A stretch of 39,177 bases of DNA from Chloroflexota bacterium (lineage in GTDB: Bacteria > Chloroflexota > Dehalococcoidia > Lucifugimonadales > QGNO01): the NCBI GenBank assembly GCA_003228195.2, contig QGNO01000017.1, forward strand, positions 1 through 39,177, written 5' to 3'. Numbering within the stretch: the stretch's first letter is position 1; every line of letters starts with the position of its first letter. The notes beneath the pieces were generated by a model. That model saw only the letters and a list, made by a program, of their open reading frames with translations, made no database searches and was not told the DNA's origin. The translations under genes and the position numbers were made by a program. Of the stretch, positions 8,403 to 16,980 are shown piece by piece.

Positions 8403-9104
8403 GTGATCAACTTAAGGTCTCTTTATCAACTTCAGAAACTCGACTTGGAAGTGGATGGTCAACAATCCTCCTTGATTGCTATCGAAGAAGCCATTGCCGA
8501 TAAAAGCAAATTGAATCAGCTCCAGAGCGGACTCGAAATAAACCGCGAAAACTCTAAAAAGTACAAGATTAAACAAAGCGGTGTAGACGGATTAGTGCAT
8601 GAGCTTCAGGAGAAATCGTCTAATTTGAAGGGGCGTCTCTACGATGGTTCAATTACTAATGTTAAGGAAATGGAAAGTGTCACCGCGGAATTGGAATATG
8701 CTAATCAAGAACTAAATATTGCAGAAGAAGAGCTGCTGTCCTTGATGTTAAAGCTTGAAAATAATGATAAAGAAGAAAGCCAAATTCAGGATGCACTAAC
8801 GAATTATCAACTTGAACAAAGGGAGTCTAATTTTACGTTGACTAAGGAACTAGACTCCGTAAAAAGCCTATTAGACTCAAACTTAAGAGAGCGCGAAAGT
8901 CTTGCAAAATCAATATCTGCGCTGCTACTTACCCAGTATGAGAGGATACGGAAAGTAAAGCAGGGCCTAGGAATTACAGAGGTAAAGGGCGGTAGGTGCA
9001 TGGCTTGTTTGTTGACTCTACCGACTAAGCAGCTGCAGCAGCTTAGAAGTGCTGCCGAAATAAACACTTGTACTAGTTGTGGGCGAATCCTTTTTGTTAA
9101 CTGA
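8403..9104 (+). CDS. Coiled-coil protein with C-terminal C4 zinc ribbon (DUF164/CT398-like)
   Basis: 233 residues. Residues about 5-185 are heptad-rich and strongly charged, a long helical coiled coil, with the family element GRLYDGSITNVKEME at about 78-92. A four-cysteine zinc ribbon closes the protein: Cys199, Cys202, Cys223 and Cys226. This layout matches the widespread DUF164/YbzG-CT398 family, proposed from a structure to be a nucleic-acid or protein adaptor; its true role is unsettled. The start is GTG 8403, with GGAGG at 8394-8398. The ATG at 8401 is followed at once by a stop in its own frame. The serine recombinase gene starts 3 nt after its stop, so the two are probably translated together. 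Confidence 0.87.
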   Translation: MINLRSLYQLQKLDLEVDGQQSSLIAIEEAIADKSKLNQLQSGLEINRENSKKYKIKQSGVDGLVHELQEKSSNLKGRLYDGSITNVKEMESVTAELEYANQELNIAEEELLSLMLKLENNDKEESQIQDALTNYQLEQRESNFTLTKELDSVKSLLDSNLRERESLAKSISALLLTQYERIRKVKQGLGITEVKGGRCMACLLTLPTKQLQQLRSAAEINTCTSCGRILFVN

Positions 9105-9107
9105 ACA

Positions 9108-10364
9108 ATGAGGGCAATAGGTTACATACGGTATGATTCGGAAGTTGGAGAAGGAACAGATGAGTCTACCCAGGTGCAAGAGAACGCGATCAACGAATTT
9201 GCCGATTGGAACGGACATACTATTTGGCAAATGTTCACCGATCAAAAAACGACCAAGGAGCGGTTGGGCCTTTCTAGCCTTCTCTCATACATAGAGCTTC
9301 AATCGGAACAATTCTTGGTAATCGTTAACGACCCTTGTCAACTGTCAGACACCTTGGAGGGCTCGGTGGAGGCCGTTGTGAAATTAAATAACTTGGGTTC
9401 AAGTGTGACCACGACTATTGACGGCTTACCTGATCCGTTAAAAGTTTTGCTTAGGGCTATGTCTGAAACTGGAGACGGTTCTGGCAGGAGGCAAAGTATA
9501 AGAAGGGCTATGGAAACAAAGGCTTTGCGTGGCGAAGGTCTAGGAAGATCGCCTTATGGATATGAATTTGATGGGAAAGGAAAGTTCGTAATTATTCATC
9601 ATGAAGCAGAGATACTTAGGTTGGTATTTCGCCTGTATCTGGAACGCAAGGGCTTAAGAATGATTGCCAGATATTTGAACGATTTGGGGCACCGAACCCG
9701 GAAAGGTGGGTATTGGAGTATTGTCACAATTAGGGGCATGCTTCGTAACCGAGTTTACATAGGTACTTATCAGAGATTTGGGATGAGATTGCCTGCGAAC
9801 CACACCCCGATTATATCTTCTGAGCATTATAGGTCCGTGCAAGATCTCATGTCATCGAGAACTCCACGAAGGAGGAAAGGCGTTTTGGAAAAGTTCATCC
9901 TTTCTGGATTAGCTTATTGCAAGCTTTGTGGGAATAGAATGATAGGTGCTACTAGGAGGCAGACATGGAAAACCAAAAATGGGGAGAGGAAGAAAGGAAG
10001 CTACAGGTATTATCACTGTCAGACTCGTGCTAATCAAAGTCAGTGTCAGTACAACACTAGGAGGGCTGGCAGTTTAGAAGCAGAGGTAAAGCAGTTTATT
10101 TACGATGCCAAAGGACAAACATTTGTAGAGGCAGGTATAGCGACTGCTGAGGAACAGAGTTTTGAACGGTCTATAAACAAGAGGCTTTATCTGAAATATT
10201 TGCAGCAGGCAGCTGACGGATGGATTACTATTGGGAGACTACAGACCTTGCTTTACGGAACAGAGGAAAGTTTGTCACCCTGGCATTCATTTATGAAAAA
10301 ACTTATCTCCTCGATTGAAGTAGATCTTGATAGGTCCCTAGTAAACCTTAAAGCGGGTCTTTAA
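9108..10364 (+). CDS. Large serine recombinase with a degenerate catalytic domain
   Basis: 418 residues. Residues 1-140 align with the resolvase catalytic domain (MRAIGYIR), but the catalytic Ser position after YIR-x is Asp10. The Arg-rich DRLxR motif is NDPCQLSD (about 74-81) and has lost both conserved Arg. Residues about 145-225 are a well-kept Recombinase domain (GRSPYGYEFD, then GYWSIVTIRGMLRNRVYIGTY). A zinc-ribbon domain follows with Cys271, Cys274, Cys304 and Cys313. There is no frameshift or stop. I infer that DNA binding is kept while strand cleavage by the normal mechanism is unlikely. It is only about two-thirds the size of typical large serine integrases. It starts 3 nt after the zinc-ribbon gene, without its own clear ribosome binding site, and ends 46 bp before the RNase P RNA. 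No att-like repeats were found around it. Confidence 0.85.
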   Translation: MRAIGYIRYDSEVGEGTDESTQVQENAINEFADWNGHTIWQMFTDQKTTKERLGLSSLLSYIELQSEQFLVIVNDPCQLSDTLEGSVEAVVKLNNLGSSVTTTIDGLPDPLKVLLRAMSETGDGSGRRQSIRRAMETKALRGEGLGRSPYGYEFDGKGKFVIIHHEAEILRLVFRLYLERKGLRMIARYLNDLGHRTRKGGYWSIVTIRGMLRNRVYIGTYQRFGMRLPANHTPIISSEHYRSVQDLMSSRTPRRRKGVLEKFILSGLAYCKLCGNRMIGATRRQTWKTKNGERKKGSYRYYHCQTRANQSQCQYNTRRAGSLEAEVKQFIYDAKGQTFVEAGIATAEEQSFERSINKRLYLKYLQQAADGWITIGRLQTLLYGTEESLSPWHSFMKKLISSIEVDLDRSLVNLKAGL

Positions 10365-10410
10365 ATGTTAGGTGCGCAAATTATTACAGGTTGTATGCTA
10401 AACTGAACGT

Positions 10411-10803
10411 GACTGGGTAGATTGGGCGACCGCTGAGCCAAGCTGTGCTTGAATCAGAGGAAAGTCCGAGCTCCACTGGGCAAGATGCTGGGTAACACCC
10501 AGGCGGGGTAACTCGATAGATAGTGCCACAGAAACACACCGCCTGTTGTACATTTCGTGTGATAGGTAAGGTTGAAATCGTGAGGTAAGAGCTCACGGCT
10601 CCTACGGTGACGCTAGGAGTGGGTAAACCTCATCCGGAGCAAGGCCTAATAGAGGGACTTAAGTGCCCGGATAGTCCCTGGGTTGGCCGCTTGAGTCTGC
10701 AGGTAACTACAGACCTAGATAGATGGTCGCCGTTCATTAAATGTGGAGGTTACTATCTCCTTCGTTAGTGGACACAGAACTCGGCTTATAAATCTACCCA
10801 GTC
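10411..10803 (+). ncRNA. rnpB: RNase P RNA, bacterial type A-like
   Basis: About 393 nt. The universal blocks are in order: GAGGAAAGTCCGAGCTCC near the 5' end (P3/P4, CR I), ACAGAAA (CR II/III region), GTGGGTAAACC (CR IV side) and ACAGAACTCGGCTTATA near the 3' end (P4 and the tRNA CCA-binding side). The ends are set by a perfect 13-bp P1 helix, 10411-10423 with 10791-10803. This RNA is the catalytic part of RNase P, which trims the 5' leader of tRNA precursors. A weak -10 (TATGCT at 10394-10399) lies upstream. The 3' strand of P1 runs over the last 10 bases of the convergent panE gene, including its stop codon. Confidence 0.97.
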
Positions 10804-11744
10804 TTCTCACTTTTCTGGTGGTATGCCAACTGATGTTTCGATGCGATTGGCTTTAACATTGCATAGATGGCCTGATTGGCTGGGACTGGCAAGCCCCACT
10901 TTTTTGCGAGACGTACTACGGTGCCGGTGAGCGCGTCGAGCTCCATTGGTTTACCTGCCTGCAAGTCACTGTACATTGAAGCCTTGAGAGAAGTTGCTTC
11001 TTCTTCCATGTATTTAATAGTAGTCTCGATTATATCGGTCGCGAGATCGATGCCCTCATGGTTTGCAATATTTACAATTTCTCCCATCACGTTTCTCAGT
11101 AACGTTGTAGATTCCGGGAATTTTATTATGTCTGATAGATTGGCACGTGCCGCACAAGTAACACCGGCTAGGGTTGATATGAACAACCATTTATTCCATA
11201 AAATCTCAGATATATTTGATGAGATAATACACTCAATGCCGGACTTAGTTAAGGTTTTAGAGATGGCTTTGATGTGGCCGGCGCTAGAATCTTTGGTTGC
11301 ACCAAGAATAAGGCGAAGCACATTGCCCTCCTGCCTAATGATTCCTGGCCCAGATACATTCGCTTCTATATAAACTGCGGCTGGAACGACTGTTACAGAA
11401 GGAACATAGTTTTGCAATTTCTGCCAAGTATCTACGCCATTTTGCATACAAACCAGGGTAGTACCCTTCTTAATTAGAGGAAGTATTTGTTGGATTGCTT
11501 GCGGATTGTGATAGGTCTTAACAGAATGAATTATTAGATCAACCGGCCCGATTTCTTTCGGATTTTCTGTGCAGGGAACTTTGATGACATAGCTCCCTTT
11601 CTCACTTAGAATTTGCACGCCTTTCTTTTGAATGGCCATGAGGTGATCGCCCCTGGTTATTAGGCTCACATCTTCACCGGATCTCGCGAGTGTGGCACCG
11701 AAAAACCCGCCTACAGCCCCTGCTCCCATTACAGCAATTTTCAT
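10794..11744 (-). CDS. panE: 2-dehydropantoate 2-reductase family protein
   Basis: 316 residues from ATG 11744. An in-frame TTG at 11765 would add 7. ATG 11744 is preferred because the protein then begins MKIAVMGAGAVGG, directly at the NAD(P)-binding Gly-rich loop, as is usual. KxxxH-like and Asn motifs (MQNGVDTWQ, NKWLFISTLAGV) and the C-terminal SLKASMYSDLQAGKPMELD stretch, which carries the catalytic and substrate-binding residues, match PanE/ApbA. PanE reduces ketopantoate to pantoate for coenzyme A. Many paralogues act on other 2-keto acids, so the pathway is likely but not proven. The gene is not next to panB or panC. Its stop codon lies inside the P1 helix of rnpB on the other strand. 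Confidence 0.88.
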   Translation of the reverse strand: MKIAVMGAGAVGGFFGATLARSGEDVSLITRGDHLMAIQKKGVQILSEKGSYVIKVPCTENPKEIGPVDLIIHSVKTYHNPQAIQQILPLIKKGTTLVCMQNGVDTWQKLQNYVPSVTVVPAAVYIEANVSGPGIIRQEGNVLRLILGATKDSSAGHIKAISKTLTKSGIECIISSNISEILWNKWLFISTLAGVTCAARANLSDIIKFPESTTLLRNVMGEIVNIANHEGIDLATDIIETTIKYMEEEATSLKASMYSDLQAGKPMELDALTGTVVRLAKKWGLPVPANQAIYAMLKPIASKHQLAYHQKSEKTG

Positions 11745-11974
11745 ATTTGGTCTGCTAATTTCCAAAATTTAATCCGCTGTCCAACGTTGCCCTCCATAAG
11801 TTGCAAATGATGTATTCGGATTTATTACTGGCTTATAGGTCGTAAAAAGTCCAGTCTTATCTTACTATTGTAGATAAACTGGGCGCATTATATAAGAGAG
11901 CTCTTGCTGAATTGGCATATACGTGTTCCGTTGTTTGTAGGTACGTTCAATTTTTGAGATGATTCCAAAGTGCT

Positions 11975-12751
11975 ATGCGACTTAATGTAAATGACATAGA
12001 GGAAAACTTAAAGGCGGCCGTAATCGGCCGGCAGATAGACTATTATCAGCAAGTTACGTCTACTATGGATGTTGCTCGCGAAAAGGCCGAGAGGGGTGTG
12101 TTAGAAGGGAGCGTAGTAGTTGCTGAGGAACAAATTAGTGGGAGAGGTAGATTTGGCCGCAAGTGGGTATCTACGCCAGGAGAGGATCTGACATTCTCAA
12201 TAGTACTTTACCCTGGAGTATGGGCAGTTTCGCGCTTAACAATTGCTACTGCAGTGGTGGTAGCTCGGGTATTAAACCGGAGTTACGGTCTATTGCCGGG
12301 CATTAAGTGGCCTAACGACGTCCGTATAAATGGAAAAAAAATCTGCGGGATTTTGGTTGAAACTGCTTTTGAAAATGACCAAGTGAGATACGCTCTAATT
12401 GGAATTGGGATCAATATAAATCAATCTCCAGGTCACTTGAATGAGGAAGGTTTGTCTGAAACTACGTCGATATGCCATGAGGTTGGGCACAAGGTGGAAC
12501 GTGAAGAGGTGCTTCAGGCAGTTTTACTGGAGTTGAGCTATGTGTACAGCAGTTTAGAAGAATGGGGTACAGTTTGGGGTGACTGGCAAAAAGCTATGGA
12601 ACACTTAGGTGAAAACATAAAGGTGCGCTGGGGAGACAGAGTTGAAGAAGGGATAGCAGAAGGCGTAGACAATGACGGCAATTTGCTGGTGAGGCGCAAG
12701 GACGGATCGGTTGTATCGTTGGCAGCGGGAGATGTAACTTTTCAGGTTTAG
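11975..12751 (+). CDS. birA: Biotin--[acetyl-CoA-carboxylase] ligase, catalytic form without DNA-binding domain
   Basis: 258 residues. The biotinyl-AMP loop is GRGRFGRKW (56-64), with KWPND at 111-115, the KKICGILVE strand, and a C-terminal SH3-like domain from about 205 (EHLGENIKVRWGDR). There is no N-terminal helix-turn-helix, so this is the monofunctional type that attaches biotin to carboxylase carrier proteins but does not repress the biotin operon. It acts in the cytoplasm and supports acetyl-CoA carboxylase, linking it to the FabF encoded nearby. It is divergent from panE across 230 bp. Its stop lies 7 bp from that of the convergent small membrane protein. Confidence 0.95.
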   Translation: MRLNVNDIEENLKAAVIGRQIDYYQQVTSTMDVAREKAERGVLEGSVVVAEEQISGRGRFGRKWVSTPGEDLTFSIVLYPGVWAVSRLTIATAVVVARVLNRSYGLLPGIKWPNDVRINGKKICGILVETAFENDQVRYALIGIGININQSPGHLNEEGLSETTSICHEVGHKVEREEVLQAVLLELSYVYSSLEEWGTVWGDWQKAMEHLGENIKVRWGDRVEEGIAEGVDNDGNLLVRRKDGSVVSLAAGDVTFQV

Positions 12752-12758
12752 CCCGTCA

Positions 12759-13106
12759 CTAGGGCACTATAAACATCAACGCGACCAGGATAGCGAATAT
12801 TCCTGAACTGATTATGGCTATCCTGCGCATCTCTTGCGCAAAGTATGTCTCAATTGGTTTTACTTGTATTCCCCTCGCCCTGACCCTGCGCTGCTTAGCT
12901 TCCAAAACAGGAGGGGAGGGCTCATGTGTTGATTCCTCGGCAACCTCCTGAGTTAATGTACTAATACCAATTGGCTCAGATACGGTTATCTTCGACTCCG
13001 ATGTATCTGCAATGGGTATTCCTGATGGCCCGTGGGATCTAGACTTCTTTGATCTGCCTCTTAACTGTGCTTGGCGGGCTGCAATTTTCTTAGATTTCTT
13101 CGCCAT
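12759..13106 (-). CDS. Small basic protein with C-terminal membrane anchor, unknown function
   Basis: 115 residues. The first 25 are very basic (AKKSKKIAARQAQLRGRSKKSR). The middle is acidic and Ser/Pro-rich and looks unstructured. Residues about 95-115 form one hydrophobic helix (IAIISSGIFAILVALMFIVP) that ends the protein, a tail-anchor layout with the basic part in the cytoplasm. I recognise no family. GGAG lies upstream of the ATG. Because the protein is low in complexity, homologues may be hard to find. The basic head could bind nucleic acid or ribosomes, but that is only a suggestion. Confidence 0.65.
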   Translation of the reverse strand: MAKKSKKIAARQAQLRGRSKKSRSHGPSGIPIADTSESKITVSEPIGISTLTQEVAEESTHEPSPPVLEAKQRRVRARGIQVKPIETYFAQEMRRIAIISSGIFAILVALMFIVP

Positions 13107-13135
13107 TACAAGTTCTCCGAAAGTTGGATTATGAC

Positions 13136-13150
13136 GGCTCTCTGAGAGCC
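13136..13150. repeat. Perfect 7-bp inverted repeat upstream of the small membrane-protein gene
   Basis: GGCTCTC and GAGAGCC flank one central base. It lies about 30 bp upstream of the ATG at 13106 and no T-run follows on either strand, so an operator is more likely than a terminator. It may also be chance. Confidence 0.35.
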
Positions 13151-13238
13151 TAGAGTACTGAAAATCATGGTTATTCTAACACTTAAATGTACAATGGCAT
13201 AATTGAAACGATTGATTTGGTGCTGTGAAGTTGACCAA

Positions 13239-14150
13239 TTATGCCCTCGGGTGGGCCCGATCGTATTCTTGTTTGATGTTTTCGTTAGTCAGATGAGTAT
13301 AGATTTGTGTAGTGGCAATGCTTGCATGACCGAGGAGATCCTGAACGTTGCGAAGTGAAGCTCCGCCCCTGAGCAGATGTGTAGCAAAGCTGTGCCTCAG
13401 CATATGCGGGGTAATATCATTGGGAATACCCGCATTGATTGCGTGATGTTTGAGTAACAGCCAAAAGCCTTGCCTAGTAATACGTTCTCCTCTTTTGTTA
13501 AGAAAAAGCGCTTGTTCACGTCTGTTACTGCGATTCAATAGCTTGGGCCTGTTGTGGTTGATATATTTGTTTAACACTTCTATTGCGTTTGCATAAAGGG
13601 GAACGATACGTTCGCGATTTCCTTTCCCTAGGCAACGCACGTATCTTTCGGCCAAATTCAAATCTCTCACGTTCAGATTAACCATTTCACTAACCCTGAG
13701 TCCACTTGCATATAGAAGTTCTATCATAGCGATATCCCTTAACGTTTCAGTTGAGTTAGATCGCAATGGTGCCTGCAAAAGTTTGAATACTTCCTGCTCG
13801 CTAAGAAGTTTGGGCAAAGTCCGACCTCTTCTAGGGGTTGCAAGGGTTTCTGTTGGATCTAGTTCAATTTCTCCTTCCTCTATTAGAAAGCCAAAGAATG
13901 ACTTAATGGAAGCTATTTTTCGTGCAATGGTACTCGGTGCGTAGTCACGGTCGCGAAGCTTAACGAGGTAATTACTTAGAGATGTGGCCGTAACGGAAGT
14001 CCAGTCTGGCAATCCTTCTTTTTTGATTTCTTTGCCTGCCAGACTTTTAAACAGTTGGTCTAAGTCATTCCGATAGGCTTCCACGGTAAGAGGGGACGAC
14101 CCTTTGTGAACTGTTAGATAATCCAAGAATGCTTTGAGGATTTCGGTCAT
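13239..14150 (-). CDS. xerD: Tyrosine recombinase XerC/XerD family
   Basis: 303 residues from ATG 14150. The open frame continues upstream to 14351, but that part would overlap the start of lgt and its promoter and does not resemble the family. The N-terminal SAM-like core-binding domain (FLDYLTVHKGSSPLTVEAYRNDL) is followed by the catalytic domain with Arg152 (ASGLRVSE), Lys176 (GKGNRER), His249 and Arg252 (HMLRHSF), His275 (LGHASIATT) and nucleophile Tyr284 (IYTHL). All active-site residues are present. Size and sequence fit the chromosomal Xer proteins that resolve dimers at dif near the terminus. No dif-like site or mobile-element genes are seen beside it. XerC versus XerD cannot be decided from this alone. 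Confidence 0.9.
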   Translation of the reverse strand: MTEILKAFLDYLTVHKGSSPLTVEAYRNDLDQLFKSLAGKEIKKEGLPDWTSVTATSLSNYLVKLRDRDYAPSTIARKIASIKSFFGFLIEEGEIELDPTETLATPRRGRTLPKLLSEQEVFKLLQAPLRSNSTETLRDIAMIELLYASGLRVSEMVNLNVRDLNLAERYVRCLGKGNRERIVPLYANAIEVLNKYINHNRPKLLNRSNRREQALFLNKRGERITRQGFWLLLKHHAINAGIPNDITPHMLRHSFATHLLRGGASLRNVQDLLGHASIATTQIYTHLTNENIKQEYDRAHPRA

Positions 14151-14224
14151 GATTATAAGGCACAGCCTCGTTCTGTAAATTCTAGCATAGAAGCGGAAAA
14201 TACGGTAATCGATTTGCCCATGCC

Positions 14225-14252
14225 TTGACACTGTGTATACCCATACTACAAT
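14225..14252 (+). promoter_or_regulatory. Sigma-70-type promoter of lgt
   Basis: TTGACA (14225-14230), 16 bp, then TACAAT (14247-14252). Transcription would begin near 14259, just before AAGGAG at 14261-14266. The same pair of hexamers with the same spacing precedes the LPGTG propeller gene (34459-34486). Confidence 0.7.
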
Positions 14253-14273
14253 TGAATGTCTAAGGAGATTTAT

Positions 14274-15179
14274 ATGATTCAACCACTGGCTATACGAATT
14301 GGTGCTAACCCTTATATTATTGAGACTGGAAATCTTATTTTGACTTGGCATGGTTTGTTTACGTTGATAGCCGTAGCTGTTGCGGTTATATTAATCGCCC
14401 GTTGGGGGAAAAACGCGAAAATTGATACCGATGCTATATATGCAACGGCAGTTTGGGTGGTTATCTCAGGAATAATAGGGGCGAGAGTTTTTCACGTTAT
14501 CGACCGGTGGGATTTCTATGGTCAGAACCCGGGGCAAATTCTGGCGATATGGCGGGGTGGTATAGCTTTGTATGGTGCCATCATAGCTGGCTTTGCTGGT
14601 GCGTATGTTTATGTATGGGGTAGGAATTATCTCGCTCGTATTTATTCCGGCGAGACTATGGGGTGGTTTAGGCGGTTAGTTGGAGAAAAGATAGCAAAAG
14701 GATATTTGACAGGTGAGATGCAATCCAAGTTTAAGACCTTCTCTTTTGGTGTTGCGGCAGATTTGACTGCCCCTGCTTTACTTATGGCTCAAACGATAGG
14801 GCGTGTAGGTGACATAATAAATGGGGAGCACGTCGCGGCTAGAACAGATGCGCCATGGGCATTTTTATATAGTAATCCTCTGAGCGCTTCATTTGAAAAG
14901 TGGGGGTTGAATGGCACTCATCCGGTTATTGCCTACGAAATGATTTTTAACATGATAGTGTTGGCTGTTATTTGGAACCTTAGGGGTAGATTGGCTCCTC
15001 CTGGAATGTTGTTTGCTCTTTATCTAATGCTGTATTCAATCGGGAGATTCTTTATACAGTTCCTTAGATTAGACAAGGTGTGGTTTGGCGGCCTCCAAGA
15101 AGCACATATAATTGCGATACTTGTTTTGCTTGTAACAGTGCCATTAATCGCCTCTAAGGCACGATGGGTGCGCAAATAA
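14274..15179 (+). CDS. lgt: Prolipoprotein diacylglyceryl transferase
   Basis: About 301 residues with about seven membrane helices. The start is ATG 14274, with AAGGAG 7 nt before it. The in-frame ATG at 14256 lies upstream of the ribosome binding site and close to the predicted transcription start. Family motifs are GARVFHVIDRWDFY, the WRGGIALYGA loop, the Lgt signature around GRVGDIINGEHVAARTD with the conserved Arg, Gly and Asn, HPVIAYE, and GRFFIQFLRLD. Lgt transfers diacylglycerol from phosphatidylglycerol to the lipobox Cys in the cytoplasmic membrane. Substrates in this window include the lipoproteins at 361-1089, 22175-23656 and 25135-26217. The long loop between helices (about 120-155) is larger than in E. 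coli Lgt. Confidence 0.95.
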   Translation: MIQPLAIRIGANPYIIETGNLILTWHGLFTLIAVAVAVILIARWGKNAKIDTDAIYATAVWVVISGIIGARVFHVIDRWDFYGQNPGQILAIWRGGIALYGAIIAGFAGAYVYVWGRNYLARIYSGETMGWFRRLVGEKIAKGYLTGEMQSKFKTFSFGVAADLTAPALLMAQTIGRVGDIINGEHVAARTDAPWAFLYSNPLSASFEKWGLNGTHPVIAYEMIFNMIVLAVIWNLRGRLAPPGMLFALYLMLYSIGRFFIQFLRLDKVWFGGLQEAHIIAILVLLVTVPLIASKARWVRK

Positions 15180-15229
15180 TTGGAATAAGAGGCAGAGCCG
15201 AGGCAAGGCTGGGCTTGTTTTTCAATGAC

Positions 15230-16480
15230 TTATATTTGGATTTTGTTATTAGAGCGGAGAATTAATGAGGAATTATGACCGCCGAATCCAAGGGCGTTTG
15301 ACATTGCTACCTCGACTCGCAATTTCTTAGCTGTTGTTGCGGTGTAATCCAAGTCGCATTCAGGGTCCATGGTATCTAAGTTGATAGTAGGTGGGATTAT
15401 TCCCTTCCCTAGAACTACAACACTTATAGCTGCTTCCAATGCAGCACCTGCACCCAGTAAATGGCCAGTCATGGATTTAGTAGAACTTATTGCCAATGAA
15501 TACGCATGTTTGTTGAAGACTGATTTGATGGCTTTTGTTTCCGCTTGATCATTTAATTTCGTTGAGGTCCCATGGGCGTTTACGTAGTCGATGTCTTTGG
15601 GCTTAAGTCCTGAAGAGTCCAAGGCAAGATTTATAGCTCTAGTTGCACCGTGACCTTCTGGATCAGGTTGGGTTACGTGAAATGCATCGGAGCTGGCTCC
15701 ATATCCTATAAGCTCAGCAAGCACCTCGGAATTTCGACGGATCGCGCTAGATTCACTTTCTAAAAACAGAATTCCAGATCCTTCACCCATAACGAATCCG
15801 TCCCGATTTAAGTCGAATGGTCGACTTGCAGACTGAGGATCATCGTTCCGTTTTGAGAGAGCTTGGCAAGCGTTGAAACCCGCAATCCCAATAGGGGATA
15901 TGGGTGCTTCTGCTCCACCCGCTATAGCCATAGTCGCTTCACCTCGTTGAATCATGCTCCAAGCTTGACCTATAGCCTCCGCTCCGCTAGAACATGACGA
16001 AACAGGTGAATAGTTAACCCCCTTAGCTCCCAAGGCCATTGAGACTTGACTTGCTGCCATATCCGAGAGCATCTTGGGTATTAGGAAAGGGCTTACTCGA
16101 TTTGCACCACGCTCTGTCAAAGTTCTGAATTGTTCGGAGAGCGTAAGCAATCCTCCAACCGCACTGCCGATAATAGTTGTTACTTTGGTTAGATCCTCTT
16201 TCTCAGGATGAAAGTTGGCTTGCCATGTTGCTTCTTGAGCCGCTATAAGGGCGAACTGCGCAAATCTGTCCATATGGCGTGCCGATTTCTTTACCATAAA
16301 GTCGGTGGGTTCAAAATCCGTAACTTCCGCTGCAAATTTCGTTTCGAAATTTTCGGCGTCGAACGACTTGATATAGTCCGCGCCCGAAATCCCATTTATT
16401 AGATTGCTCCAAGTCTTGGCGGTATCTAGGCCAAGTGGGGTAATCATACCTACGCCAGTCACGAAGACGCGATTTGTCAC
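15230..16480 (-). CDS. fabF: Beta-ketoacyl-[acyl carrier protein] synthase II
   Basis: 416 residues, full length. The active site is complete: Cys163 (SSCSSGAEA), His303 (NAHGTSTKLND), Lys335 (TKSMTGH) and His340. PFDLNRDGFVMGEGSG is the usual family block. It condenses malonyl-ACP with acyl-ACP in fatty acid elongation in the cytoplasm. The start is GTG 16480, with AAGGAG 5 nt upstream. It stands alone rather than in a fab operon; the partner acpP and fabG genes are not in the window. It converges with lgt, and the 50 bp between hold only a weak GAGCC/GGCT hairpin followed by a short T-run. Confidence 0.96.
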   Translation of the reverse strand: MTNRVFVTGVGMITPLGLDTAKTWSNLINGISGADYIKSFDAENFETKFAAEVTDFEPTDFMVKKSARHMDRFAQFALIAAQEATWQANFHPEKEDLTKVTTIIGSAVGGLLTLSEQFRTLTERGANRVSPFLIPKMLSDMAASQVSMALGAKGVNYSPVSSCSSGAEAIGQAWSMIQRGEATMAIAGGAEAPISPIGIAGFNACQALSKRNDDPQSASRPFDLNRDGFVMGEGSGILFLESESSAIRRNSEVLAELIGYGASSDAFHVTQPDPEGHGATRAINLALDSSGLKPKDIDYVNAHGTSTKLNDQAETKAIKSVFNKHAYSLAISSTKSMTGHLLGAGAALEAAISVVVLGKGIIPPTINLDTMDPECDLDYTATTAKKLRVEVAMSNALGFGGHNSSLILRSNNKIQI

Positions 16481-16657
16481 GGGATCTCCTTGAAATTTAA
16501 AAAGGTTCTCGAATTAGCAGAATAATTCGGCAGAAATGATATTATCGTTAATGTATAAGTAAGACACTTCGAATTGTGGAAGTAGTGAATAATGTCATCG
16601 CTCAATTATACAATAGGTAGACTTATATTGGGCAAGTGCGCAAATGGCTGTCTGTCG

Positions 16658-16687
16658 TTGACCTCTAGGAATGGTGAATGCTAGTAT
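16658..16687 (+). promoter_or_regulatory. Candidate promoter of tRNA-His
   Basis: TTGACC (16658-16663), 18 bp, TAGTAT (16682-16687). Predicted start near 16694, about 50 nt upstream of the tRNA. Confidence 0.5.
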
Positions 16688-16742
16688 CCTTCCTTGTGAA
16701 AGATAGTTGCAAGTAGGTAATAACGGCAGGTACAAATTCGTG

Positions 16743-16818
16743 GTGGGCGTGGCCTAGTGGTTAAGGCGCCAGGTTGTGGCCCTGGAGATCGAGGGTTCAA
16801 ATCCCTCCGCTCACCCCA
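16743..16818 (+). tRNA. tRNA-His (anticodon GTG)
   Basis: A complete cloverleaf with acceptor GTGGGCG/CGCTCAC (one G-T pair), anticodon stem CCAGG/CCTGG with loop TTGTGGC, T arm GAGGG-TTCAAAT-CCCTC, and CCA encoded at 16816-16818. The discriminator is C and a G stands at position -1 (16742), both hallmarks of tRNA-His. Confidence 0.97.
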
Positions 16819-16980
16819 CCCAACCATATTATTTAGAAATGTTAATGTGTGCCTTTAGAGATTAAACCGAACGAATTAGCCACGAGTATTCTTATTGAAC
16901 GTCACAGTTTTATTGGCTTTTTCAATTTTGACTTTCGTTAGCATGCCTTGATTAATATCATTCAACACGGAGGTTTTCTT

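Noticed and set aside
10384-10596. Minus-strand 70-residue frame
   Set aside because: It is antisense to the conserved 5' half of RNase P RNA.
9108-10803. Integrated mobile element with rnpB as attachment site
   Set aside because: No direct repeat of an rnpB or tRNA end was found, neighbours are housekeeping genes, and the recombinase catalytic site is degenerate.
14151-14351. N-terminal extension of the Xer recombinase
   Set aside because: It would overlap the lgt promoter and start and lies outside the family; ATG 14150 gives the normal 303-residue protein.
15190-15223. Terminator between lgt and fabF
   Set aside because: Only a 4-5 bp GAGCC/GGCT stem precedes a short T-run; too weak to list as a feature.
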